This document shows positions 10,909 to 21,564 of a stretch of 64,000 nt of DNA, in pieces (position 1 is the stretch's first letter; every line of letters starts with the position of its first letter). The stretch covers positions 160,716,209 through 160,780,208 of the forward strand of contig NC_055988.1 in assembly GCF_018446385.1 (NCBI RefSeq), written 5' to 3'. The DNA comes from Zingiber officinale. Taxonomy: Eukaryota > Streptophyta > Magnoliopsida > Zingiberales > Zingiberaceae. A model generated the notes under the pieces. That model ran no database searches, was not told the DNA's origin, and worked only from the letters and a program-made list of their open reading frames with translations. The position numbers and the translations under genes were made by a program.

Positions 10909-11454
10909 ATGTCTTTTAAGATACTCAACTCCCCACGGCCATCTTTCTCTTCTCTACCTGCCAATTTGCATATTTTCTCCAGTCCCAGGTAATGTTTCTT
11001 TTCCCCTTCCCTTTCTCTCATCCTTCTTCTTCATTTTGGCTTTTCCTCCATTCCTCGATCGCAAAATGTGATTTTGTGTGAAGAAAGTTTCTTCCTTTAT
11101 GGTTATTGATGGCTTCTACAAGAGTTTATTCAGTCGATGCATATGTTAGAGCAACACCAGAGTATGATTTCCAAGAAAACCTTACATTAGAATTTGTAGT
11201 CATTACATATTGCGTTTGATTTTAGTTTTTTTCGACTGATTGAAGGGAAAGAATTAAATAGACTTCTTAGCTAGTATCCATCCTCCCCTAAGAACATTTT
11301 GTTGTTTGTTTACTGACACTGACTTATACATTTCAGGTGCTTGGGAAAATGTGCCTGGTGTCCTTCTAATAAGTCCATAACTCTCTGCACCTTCTCTTTC
11401 TTTTTAGAACCAGGTCAAATTTGCAAGCACCCAAAATGAGTGAAGTCATGTCTG
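10909..11454 (+). other. SFH 5' leader: alternative N-terminal exon or 60-codon uORF
   Basis: An ATG at 10909 in strong context (CCACCATGT) opens a frame of 26 codons plus 2 bases that reaches a good donor (CCCAG|GTAATG, exon end 10988). Two good acceptors follow. Joining to 11408 (after CTTTTTAG) runs in frame through the ATG at 11436 and would add 36 residues to the Sec14-like protein. These residues are rich in S, R, P and N and have no acidic residue, like an organelle-targeting peptide. Joining to 11337 (after ATTTCAG) instead gives a 60-codon upstream ORF whose TGA overlaps the main start as ATGA. Which acceptor is used cannot be decided here. Confidence 0.5.
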
Positions 11455-14400
11455 GTATGCAGAGGCTAACATCTGTTAGATTTCATCTATTTGTATATAT
11501 GAATTCAATTTCATTGTAAGTTGTAACTATCAATAAAATCATTAGAGTAGTTGAGGATCTAGTCAAGAGAGCTGTTGGATTTACTTGGGAAATTTATTTT
11601 CTCCATCGACTGGCTATCAGATTGCTTTCTTTCATTGAAAAAAAAAAACAGATCCATTTTCCTAAATATATTATGAGGATATCAAATTGGTGATAATAAT
11701 GGCAATGTTTGTGGTCAACACTAACCTATAGCGAATTGTTGGTTAGAATTAGTGAAGTTGGTATATTTTGAGTAATCTAGTTAGCAATTTAGCTTTATAT
11801 GGCAGCAAGGTTCATATAGGTTTCAATAAATTATAGAAGTCTGCTAGCTACAATAATTTAGCTCTATCAATGACTACGAATAGGTCAAGAGGAGGTTTAA
11901 TTGGGTGGAGTTCAGTCAAATTGTGGTTAGGTGGGGTTGAGTTCACAAGAATTGGATTTTGTCTAGCCAAGGTTGGCAAGATGGGAATGTGTCGGATTTA
12001 ACTCCCCTAACTTTACATGGTGTGGAAGTTTGATTTGTTGGGTTAGGACGGGTATTTAGGTATCCATCGAGATTTAGGTAAAGGAATGAGTTATCATGGA
12101 GCCTTAAGCTGAAGAGGGTTTGAGGTGGGCATGATAGTACAAGAAAATGGCCTAATTGAGGTTAGAGGACATTCAAGTTGGATAAAACTTGTTGCCTAGC
12201 TTGCAGTCCAATATCCCTAAATGGCTAGATACCTTCTCCTATATGGGCCCCGGGTTTGAGCTCCTCCAATGATCAATCAATTTTCTTTGACATGATTCAA
12301 GGTATAGCTCTAATCCTTGGATAACACATTGTTCATACACATGTCACTCATCGAATGAGCATGATCATTCAACAATTGTCACTTCTGAAATCTCATATCC
12401 TTTGTTTAATGAATGACAACCCATTTAAAGATTGTAGCTAGCAAAACAAAATCTTTTGAAAAAAAAAATAGGCTGTATTTCCTCTCAAAAGAAATATTAA
12501 TCTAGTTTTTTACTTTCATTGATAGCTCCTTTTGTTTAGGAGGGCTCTTTGCTGATAGATTTGACATGTTTTGGTATATATATTCAGGTCTTGATGTGAT
12601 CTCCAAGGATGAAAGGAGAATCAAGATTGAATCTCTAAAGAAGAAGGCACAAAATGCCTCCACAAAGCTCAGGAGTTCTTTGACAAAAAAGGGTAGGAGA
12701 AGTAGCAAGGTCATGTCTGTCTCCATTGAGGATGTGCGTAATGCTGAGGAAATGCAAGCTGTTGATGCCTTCCGTCAGATTCTCATTTTGGAAGAGATGC
12801 TACCTTCTAGTCATGATGACTATCATAAGATGCTAAGGTTACTAGCTTCCCTAATGGCTACTTTCAAATGATTGTTTTTTTGTTTTTGTCTATAGCTTTA
12901 GAATTAAGTTCTGCATTGCTTCTTTCAATTGTTCCAGAAGTTGGATGAAAAGATCACTAACTTCGGTGGTTAATCCATCATCATTTTGTGTTTCATCTGT
13001 TTCTACTGCACTAATGCACATTGTATATGAGGCAGATTTCTGAAGGCCAGGAAATTTGACATTGAGAAAACAAAGCAGATGTGGGCAGATATGCTCCAGT
13101 GGAGGAAGGAATTTGGAGCAGACTCGATTTTAGAGGTAATGTTTGATTTCTAACATTTTTCTATTCATATTCGTCGATGTATTATCTTTGTTTGGAATCA
13201 TTTCTGTCCATGTTTAAAATTTAATTAAATTAGAATGGAACATTTGTTGCATAATGTACCACAATTGTGAATGATGTGTACCTTGCAAAGATTAATTAGA
13301 AATTTCAGTATAGAACAATTTACTACCAAAGTAAAACATACTTCATAATAAACAGATACAAGGTACTTAATAATAAACATACTTAATAACTGATAGCAAT
13401 TAAGTTCGCTAATCAACTTTTTTAGTTTGTTAATCTGTTTCCATTGGTTGTCATCAGACAACATGCTTCTTATCTTCTCCTACATGTTTGCCTTTATCAC
13501 TTCTTCATGTTTGCATTTGTAGTATTACAAGTAACATATTTTTCTTTCTACCCATTGCCTTTTAGGATTTTGATTTCAAGGAAATCGATCAAGTCTTGGA
13601 ATATTATCCCCAAGGTCATCATGGTGTAGATAAGGAAGGCAGGCCTGTCTATATTGAAAGGTTGGGTCAAATTGATCCCAACAAGCTGATGCAAGTCACC
13701 ACCATGGATCGTTATGTTAAATACCATGTAAAGGAGTTTGAGAGAACTTTTTCTGTCAAGTTTCCATCTTGTTCAATTGCAGCAAAACGACACATCGATC
13801 AGAGCACAACCATTATTGATGTTCAAGGAGTGGTAGGCATGAGAATTACTTTGATTACCATTTCAAATATATCATCATAATCATTATTTTTGTTTAATGC
13901 TTAGTGTAAAAATTATTAACGAACAAATTATATGTAAGATCATGGCTTGTATGGCACTGGCTAGATGGGGAGGGATGGACCGTCTTGATTTTCCTAATTT
14001 AAAAATTCTTTGCACATACACAAATAAAGAAACCGTTAATTGCTTGAGGGTGCACACACATATTGTTCATGTCAAGAGAATGCAAGGGGCAGGGATCAAT
14101 TCGCGACAGGGCGCATGTCCTCTGGGAAAAATTCCTTCCACCCACCCTTTAGCTACTTCGCGGTCGGCTATAAGTTGAACTCGTGATTTACCTTCCTTCA
14201 CATAACTTGGGGACAGGCAGTGAGGGACGTCTAGGTGAGCATAATCACCTTTTGCTACAATGTCAAGAGTATGCAAAGGGAAATAAAAAAAATCACAAAC
14301 AAACAAGTAAAAAGGATATTACTAAGAAACTTGAGTTGATGCTTTAAACCTTATTCTAGCTGTCGAAGACCTTTGAGTAATGTATCCACCTGTGAGGAAA

Positions 14401-17400
14401 TGAGTCCTGCAAACCATACCATCTCAAAGCTCTCCAAGAGTTTTTATAGCAACGTTATAATGACTCTATTTTGCCCACCTCAGTCAATTGGACCTTTTAG
14501 TCAACTAATAGAGCAAAAGTATCCATTGCACATCTAATAGATAGCCTAGAAGTTGATTGGAAACACTACTTGCTATACTGTTCAAGCTTCTAGTTGACTT
14601 AGATCTAGTTCCAGTCAACTGGAGCTCGAAAAAAACATATTGTTCACTAAACACTTGTGTTCAGTTGACTCTTGAGTCGATTAAACACTCTAATCAATTG
14701 GGACTCACCTCCAGTTGATTGAATATTCTCAAAGCTCCCAACTTTACTCGCCTTTCACCCACATAAGCCTACACAAAAGTATGAGATCAAGCTTAACTGC
14801 TAACTATGTCATGGGACAAGTAGCTCTTTGTTTGAAAGATTCACTCTAGCCATTCAGTACTTTACCTACCTATTAAACACATCATCTAAATGACGCTTAC
14901 ATTTTACTTACATAATCTCTCGATCTTTCATGCCTTTGTACCTCCATGTTAATGCTCCTCGCTCTAGAGTTCACCTCGCTTGGCCTTCTTTCCCTTGGAT
15001 GTATAAAGCTCCTCGATCTTCCACTTTGCCTCTAAGTACACCTTGTTATGGGGCTCTAATCCATTGAACTAGCAGTCACTCCATGCTCCTCATCCTAGAA
15101 TTTACCTCGTCAAGTCTTGTCTTTAGGATGCACCTAGCTTCCTAAGCTTGCTCAATTGCCTCCTTCACCTTGCCTTTTGTCTCTAAGTTCACCTTATTGC
15201 AAACTTATAAGCCATCAAGCACAAATGATCTCATAATCACATCAAATCGACTCAACCTCATCAAATCAATATGCTCCACGAGCTCTATGTGCACTCTAGC
15301 AAGTCCTTGCATACATGATGCACGCATCAAAAACACATGATAAATCTAACTTAAATACATTGTTAGACACATCAAAATAATTTAGTTGAACCTAGCCATT
15401 TGGGAGCATTGTTGCGCCAACATTATAAACATCTTTAGTAATGTTTTGAAGATTTATAGTTGAGATGAGATGTTTCATCTTGTCTAAATTGAGTGTAATT
15501 CCTTGTTGTCAAGTAGAATTCAGATTTAATATCATTGTTTTGTTTCCCTTTTTTCATGTCCAAGTATTTCTTCTTTGACTCTAACATAGATTTTATAATT
15601 TTAATCAATAGGGTGTTAGACAATTCACTAAAGCTGCAAGAGAACTAATAGGTAGGATTCAAAAAATTGATGGTGATAATTACCCAGAGGTATGTAAATC
15701 ATTTGAGATAATGAGCTTTAACTGATTATTTATTTTAGTGTTAGAATTTTCAATCTCTTATATAAACGTGTGCCCTACCCCAGACCTTGTGCCGCATGTT
15801 CATTGTCAATGCAGGACAAGGATTTAGGATGCTTTGGAGTACTGTAAAATCATTCCTTGACCCCAAAACCACTGCCAAAATCCATGTAAGCAATTTTGTC
15901 TCTAGATGCAATGGGTAAATAACAATAACTTGGGTACCTAAAAAAAGATTTTTTTTTCTTCTTCAGGTTCTAGGAAACAAGTACCAGAGCAAGTTGCTTG
16001 AAGTAATTGATGCTAGGTATCTTCTTGTTGCTGGAATTCACAAATTTATAGTTGGGACAAATATCAAAAGACACAAAGAATTGTTATAAAATATTTTTAA
16101 GTAATCATTTTTTTTTATGAAATAATGTGATAAGAAGAATTATAAGATCTCATATTTAAATTATTTTACAAGGTTCTGACTTGTCAATTTCTTACAAGTG
16201 AATTGCCGGAATTCCTTGGTGGCACTTGCAATTGTGAAGGTGGATGTCTACGGTCAGATAAAGGTCCATGGAAGGATACTGAAATCTTAAAGGTGTCTTC
16301 CCATCCATTTTTATTTTTGGTTTATATTGTACTTGTTTTCTTGCATATTGTGCCATGATATTCCATCAAAAGATTTAAAAGAGAACCTGATATTCTAAGC
16401 ATCACTATGTTTGATAAATTGGCATAGTAGATGGTGCAACAAGGTGCTGGAAGATGTGGATCACAACATCTGACTTCTGAGGCCGAGGAAAAAACCATTT
16501 CTGAAGAAGTAGTGTATCCAAAGGTGAAATGATATCATCTTTTCCTCCTGTACTCCTGTAATTCTTGTTTGACAAAGAAGCAAGATTGTTTCTGTGTAGA
16601 AACACACTTTACTGCAGATGATAAATCTTCTGTTTTTCCCAATATTCCAAGGAGTACTATCGAACACCTACATTTGTCACCTCTAAGGGAAGTAAACAGT
16701 CAAACATTCCAGCCACATTCTAGTCAAACCATCAGCTTTACAAAACCTATCTAGTCTTTTAGTCCTGCAATGCCATTCTTTCTTTATTTTGTTTTTATTT
16801 CTTATCTATTTCCATTTCTTTTGTTAGACAATAGGATTTCAGCAAAATACTTGATCTACACCATTTTTTTAGCAAGTTGTGACTAGAAGATTGTCCTCAA
16901 TAATCTTTATGACCACCCAACTTGGAGCAGAAATGTAGTACTCTTTTTGGCATTTATTGTGTAAGATCAATTCTCTTAAGATCCAGACAAATTTTAACTG
17001 GTATTGACTTGACAACTAACTTAAAACCATAAAATAATTTAAAACCCTAAAATTGTCTGCTGCAGTACCAGAAGCTGTATAATGTTAGAATGCATTAATA
17101 GGAATGATACATCTGTTGGGATACCTTGGAGTCTTTGGGTCTTTGATCCAACTAATGATTATTGAATACATCGAACTTTCACTTACTAGTTACTACTATC
17201 CTCAGGTTTAGCTTAGGTTAATATATCAAATTCAAAGGTCCTCTAAATCCACGATAAGGAATCAAAGCTTAAAAATAAGTCCATTATAGTTCTACACTAT
17301 TCGTTGTCTTGACAGTTGAAGAACTGCTATACGAACATTTAGCCATAATGATTTCCCTGAACAGAAGGCTCCTGCAAAATTCCCTACACCATGTCAATAT

Positions 17401-18938
17401 GATGATTCTGTTCCAGTTGTGGACAAGGCTGTCGATGCTAACTGGGACAAAGTACTTGATGAAAAGCTTGCTGTCTCGCAAGGTCCATATCATAATTGCT
17501 GATACCTGTGAAATGTTGTGCTTTAAACTATTGTTAGTCCAAAATTCATACTAATAGATATCATGCATTCATTTAATTCTCTAGTGATCCACCTGTTTTA
17601 CAGGTTCATATGCTGCATCCAAAATTTACAAAGCTCCAGATGGATTTAGCAATCATATCCTTTCTGGTGTTGTGGCTTTGGTCATGGGAGTTTTCACCAT
17701 TGTCCGTTTAGGAGGTACTGCACCAAGGAAGATTTTCCATTCAGTCGTTCGTTCTTCTGGAAAATTCCACCAAAAGTTGCCAGCAACAACTGTCTCCGCC
17801 GATGAATTCTCTTGTGCATTGAAACGCCTTAGTGATCTTGAAGAGAAGGTGGCTGTTCTCAGCATGAAACCAACTGAGATGCCACCTGAGAAGGAGGAGA
17901 TGTTAAATTCTGCTGTCAAGCGCGTGGATGCTTTGGAGGTAGAGCTTGCTGAAACAAAGAAGGTAACGATCTGGTGATGCACATTCGTAGCAGTAACTAC
18001 ATAGTCTTAAATTTGAGAACAACCAGTGTTTCAATCTGATGGGATGCTCTTAAATGCTAAAGCATGTGATTTACTCTAATATCTATCTCAAAGACTTGAA
18101 GGGGAGCACAATGGTAAAATTACTGTCATATGACCTTGAGGTCATGGCTCGAGTTGCGGAAATAGTCTTTTGCAAAATGCAAGGTAAGATTGTATATAAT
18201 AGACCTAATGTGGTCCAATCCTTGATCGGAATCCTGCACTAGCGGGAGCTTTGTGCATGAGCTGTCTATCTCAAAACCTTAAGCTTATGAATTCATGAGA
18301 TTATTTCTATATAGCGGCTTAACAACATTCATTTATATTTCCTCATAGGGGCAACATTCATTTCTAGAAATTTCCCAAGACTTATATAGTTACAATCATA
18401 GTCTATTTTACAAAACATAGAAGAAAATAGATTGTTTGGGTACGAGAGACTTATATAGACAAATGATGTTTGATTATTAACCTAGTTATGTATGAACTTT
18501 AGAGCATCGAAGTAGGTATCGTGTAATGCAAGTGGAAAACAACCCTTTTTGTATATGTGAATGAAGGACAAGTCTTCTTCAAAGAGTTTATTCCTTTCCC
18601 CGGTCGACTGAACTTCCCTGGTCGACTGAGCTTAACAAATTTGTGGTGGTGTTTTCAGGCTTTGGAGGATGCCATGGAGAAACAGAAGGAGCTTCTTGCT
18701 TACATCGAGAAGAGAAAGAAGAAGAAGTTTGTAAGTCGTCTTGATCGATTTTTATTCAAATTAAAGACATCTAGGACAGGTCTGCTTTTATTTCAGAATG
18801 TAAGAAACCAACAAAGGGAAGACCTAAACACAAGGTTTTCCAACAAAGCCAAGACTATGAAACTACTCGGTCTCTCTTTAACTCCCTCTTTTGATCGTTT
18901 TCTGTCAATTGCAGAATCCATTTTGCTGGAAAAAATGA
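11436..18938 (+). CDS. Sec14-like phosphatidylinositol/phosphatidylcholine transfer protein (SFH type), spliced
   Basis: Coding exons: 11436-11454, 12588-12837, 13036-13135, 13566-13832, 15612-15689, 15784-15885, 15967-16016, 16199-16292, 16431-16523, 17365-17482, 17604-17962, 18659-18730, 18915-18938; 541 codons, all frames joining. The protein has a basic N-terminus ([19 protein letters not shown]), a CRAL-TRIO N domain ([18 protein letters not shown], about 88-105) and the Sec14 lipid-binding domain ([20 protein letters not shown] through [10 protein letters not shown], about 145-305). A hydrophobic stretch follows at about 408-424, then a coiled coil and the tail KKKKFNPFCWKK. This is the plant SFH layout: Sec14 domain plus a nodulin-like C-terminus, thought to present phosphoinositides to kinases during polarised membrane traffic. 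An extra exon between 16524 and 17364 (open frame near 16600-16750) is possible but does not keep phase. Start ATG chosen at 11436; an upstream in-frame start exists at 10909. Which SFH paralogue it is cannot be told. Confidence 0.9.
14160..14270 (+). mobile_element. SINE family C, decayed 3' portion
   Basis: Shares CGTGATTTACCTTCC and the end TAATCACCTTTTGCT with the copies at 3130-3338 and 20440-20645 (-). The head is too decayed to align by eye, though the sequence from about 14095 (GATCAATTCGCGACAGGG) may belong to it. Confidence 0.4.
14290..15425 (-). mobile_element. Decayed LTR, family L2, in SFH intron 4
   Basis: The reverse-strand start (complement of about 15405-15425) and the following GGCTAGGTTCAAC..GATGTGTCTAACAA resemble the starts at about 52860-52905 and 63835-63885, also reverse strand. 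The body contains clusters of CTCCATGCTCCTCATCCTAG-like sequence. The left end is not clear. No coding sequence. Confidence 0.4.
18096..18270 (+). mobile_element. Au-type SINE (SFH intron 11)
   Basis: Starts GGGGAGCACAATGGTAAAATTACTG (A-box region), continues with a B-box-like GGCTCGAGTTGC and GTAAGATTGTATATAATAGACC, and ends GCGGGAGCTTTGTGCATGAGC. Matches the copies at 27841 and 41315 along its length but is diverged. It sits in the intron between the exon ending 17962 and the exon starting 18659. Confidence 0.75.
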
Positions 18939-19161
18939 GGAACAGAAGAGCCCCGGTCTACTGAAACAGAGATGTGAATTTGGAACGAGAAGAGATCCTT
19001 GTTTCAATATTCTAATGAGTGAACTTCCAATTTTCTTAGCTTGTATTAGCATGGCATCTAAAGCTTGAGCTGACTAATGAGTATACAAAACCATGCCTTT
19101 TTCTGTATCATATTGTTTGTCCTGAACAAAGTGTTGTTTGTTGTGAATATCGAATATACTA

Positions 19162-19167
19162 AATAAA
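19162..19167 (+). terminator. Candidate poly(A) signal of SFH
   Basis: AATAAA about 225 bp after the SFH stop codon (18938), followed by a T-rich stretch. Plant poly(A) signals are loose, so this is only a likely position. Confidence 0.4.
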
Positions 19168-19604
19168 GGCTCCGTTGTTTACCTTTTGATCTACAGTTTC
19201 CTTTGTAAGCATTTGCCTCTGAACAAAGGATAAAATAGAGGCAACATCTTCATGTTGATAGCAAAGATTGCACATAGTAGACACACAGTTCTTCATAATG
19301 TTTTGGTGTTTACCGAACATTTTAAATTAGGTGCTCGTATTTAATAATCTCGTAGGTTTACTAATGTTGATTTGGGAGATCCAAAAGCAAGCTGGGTTGA
19401 TTAGCTGAATGGATCGAGCAAGGATGGTCATTAATTTTGGACATGGACTTGAAGGCCTATGAAATTTGTAATTATAATCTTTTTGGCTGTGTTTCTGAAA
19501 GAAATATTGTAACATAAAATTTAGCTTTTAGATAGGGAGGATTATCTAAGAACTTTTATCTTAGTGTTTCGATCTCAAGCTTTATCCTGATTTACTTTCT
19601 TCAT

Positions 19605-19655
19605 TTGGTTGTAGGACAGACGATGAGGGATGTTTAGGATGAGTGAGTCACCTTT
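19605..19655 (+). mobile_element. SINE family C, 3' end only
   Basis: GACAGACGATGAGGGATGTT..GAGTGAGTCACCTTTTGCC closely matches 14210-14270 (GACAGGCAGTGAGGGACGTC..AATCACCTTTTGC). Only the last ~50 bp are recognisable. Confidence 0.4.
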
Positions 19656-20025
19656 TGCCATATAGATAAAAAATAGTGTTGGAATGATAATGATTTAATT
19701 AAAAGAGGTGAATAGATAGCAACTTTTTTCTTGCAACAACATTAATTCAAACATGATGTTAAAAACAAAAATTCCCATGTGTGATCAATGTTAAGGTTGT
19801 CCTATATGCAATAAAAAAAAGATAATTATTTGCTTGCTAGCCAATATATACTATATAATTTGAAAATCCTACTTATAGCGTATAACACATTTAATGCATC
19901 AATTGTATCACCCTCAAATTTTACTAAAGGAATTGAATTAAGATAGTCTGATGTACGAAGTTTTCATTAATACAACTCTTAAGAAATGGTCGAATCATAT
20001 TAGATCTATTATACATAATGTTGAA

Positions 20026-20146
20026 GGGGAGCTTTGACGCAATGGTAAAGTTATTGTCATGTGACTAAAAGGTCACAGGTTCGAGTCATGGAAACAACTT
20101 CTTGCAAAAAAATAGGGTAAAACTACCTACAATTGAAGGAATTGAA
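20026..20146 (+). mobile_element. Au-type SINE, 3'-truncated
   Basis: GGGGAGCTTTGACGCAATGG..AAAGTTATTGTCATGTGAC (A box), AGGTCACAGGTTCGAGTCATGG (B box), then CTTGCAAAAA..AGGGTAAAACTACCTACAATTG. The 3' half with GCGGGAGCTT..GCACCGGGC is missing. Confidence 0.8.
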
Positions 20147-20439
20147 TAATCGTCTATAATGTTATAATGACACAATAACTTTTTACAATGATGATCTACA
20201 AAACACCCAATGAAAGACTCTCTGCTGGACTCCTATATAGTTGAGTCATCACTTAATTTAGACTCCGAATAAAAAAAATCCTTATAATAAATACTCTTTA
20301 TTCAAGAAAATCTCCAGGACCTTCTTTATCTCATACAATCTACCTCAATCATCTCAAATGATCCATTACAGTTTTTTTCCTCTATGTGTGCACGCGTAAC
20401 GATGAATGTGTAATCAAGGGCAATGTTTAACTTAAGTGT

Positions 20440-20645
20440 AGCAAAAAGGTAAAATCGCTTGCCCCAGCGATCCTGTCGCACTCGACCTCAGGCCATCACG
20501 AGAAAGGTAAATCACGACAGTCGAGAGGATAAGTGGTGGTGGGGTGAGTTGCACAGGGTCCGAGGATTTACACCCCGACAGTCCTGCGATTCGCCCCCGC
20601 GACCTCATGTGGCAAGCATTCCACCACTTACCATTTCGGATGACC
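20440..20645 (-). mobile_element. tRNA-derived SINE, family C (copy 2)
   Basis: Reverse-strand copy of the element at 3130-3338: head GTGGTGGAATGCTTGCCACATGAGGTCGCGG, body GTCGGGGTGTAAATCCTCGG and CAACTCACCCCACC, then GTCGTGATTTACCTTTCTCGTGATGG, and end CGATTTTACCTTTTTGC near 20445. The head resembles a tRNA gene with a B-box-like GGCGAATCGC. Chance frames on both strands cover this GC-rich block. Confidence 0.55.
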
Positions 20646-20664
20646 CGTGGGGTCTCAATGTTTA

Positions 20665-21500
20665 ACTTAAGTGTTTCTATAAAAGGTTGTACGCTGACCT
20701 CGAGCCCCCATACGGTTGACCCCATAACTATTTGTAAAGAGGTAAATTAAGAAATCGAGCAAACCACTACATGAGAGGGTATTTCCAATGGCTTCGTTGA
20801 AAATCGATTCTTGTCTATTTCTACAAATCTACCATATGGATGGCTAGCTCGGCTATTCGCTGGGGTTAATGTAATTTTTTTAAGTAATCGTGGTTAATTT
20901 GATACTTAATAATTAGAATAGTTAGTGAGTGTCAGTATTGAAAAAGTTTAATAGCTATTGATAATAGAGAAGTCACAACAAGTCAAGGTTACAAGATACT
21001 TGATAAGTAAAAAATGTCAATTCTCATTGTGTGTAATAAGAGATCATGTTTAACTAGATACTTGATAAGTAAAAAATGTCAATTCTCATTGTGTGTAATA
21101 AGAGAGAATGTTTAACTAAGTGTTTAAATAAGGTCAATATTTCTATAAAAGGTTGTATGTTGACTTCGGGTGCCTCACATGGTTGACCTTATAATTATTT
21201 ATAGAGAGATAAATCAGGAAACCAAGCAGACTACTACATGAGAGGATATTTTCACCAACTTCACTGAGAATTGACGTTTGCCTATTTCTACAAATCTACC
21301 ATGCGAGTGACTAGCTCAGCTATTCGCTGGATGTTAATATGATTTTTTAAGTAGTTGTGGTTGATTTGATACTTAACAATTAAAGCCGTTAGTGAGTGTC
21401 AGTATTGAAAAAGTTTAATAGCTATTGATAATAGAGAAGTCATAACAAGTCAAGGTTACAGGATGCTTGATAAGTGAAAAATGTTAATAACTCAAGATTG
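20665..21500. repeat. Tandem duplication, ~350-bp unit, offset ~460 bp, with a 62-bp inner repeat
   Basis: The block from TTTCTATAAAAGGTTGTACGC (about 20676) to AGTCAAGGTTACAAGATACTTG recurs at about 21140 to 21470, including ACCACTACATGAGAGGGTAT, CTATTCGCTGG and GTTAGTGAGTGTCAGTATTG. At 20994-21117 a 62-bp unit (AGATACTTGATAAGTAAAAA ... GTAATAAGAGA) is repeated head to tail. A diverged copy of the left part is at 48722-48870. The phrases AGTCAAGGTTAC and GATACTTG link it to the LTR minisatellites, so it is probably LTR-derived. Confidence 0.75.
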
Positions 21501-21564
21501 ACTAGATGCTTCGCAAGTAGAAGCCTGGTAAGTTAAAGTTAATTGGATGATTGATAAATAGAAG

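Larger units (their letters stand above)
13833..15611. other. SFH intron 4, filled with repeat debris
   Basis: Donor GGAGTG|GTAGGC and acceptor CAATAG|GGTGTT join GV/G V of the Sec14 domain in frame. Inside lie a family-C SINE piece (about 14160-14270) and, from about 14290 to 15425, LTR-like sequence on the reverse strand. Reading leftwards from 15425 the latter begins TGTTGGCGCAACAATGCTCCC and holds AGTTGACTGG-type repeats (14480-14720) and CTCCTCGCTCTAGAGTTCACC-like blocks shared with 52.9-53.3 kb and 63.6 kb. Confidence 0.6.

Noticed and set aside
12502..12726. Antisense frame over SFH exon 2
   Set aside because: Mirror of a conserved coding exon, no independent support.
16569..16754. 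Extra SFH exon with [16 protein letters not shown]
   Set aside because: It resembles the variable linker of SFH proteins, but no acceptor/donor pair keeps the phase of the neighbouring exons (both phase 0), so it was left out of the model; cDNA would decide.
18557..18964. 135-codon forward frame as a separate protein
   Set aside because: It reads through SFH exon 12 and its flanking introns. Splicing 18730 to 18915 gives the conserved NPFCWKK ending instead.
20440..20750. Overlapping open frames on both strands (for example 20459-20665 and 20432-20725)
   Set aside because: The block is a GC-rich SINE copy; the frames follow from composition, and a copy at 3 kb shows the same pattern.
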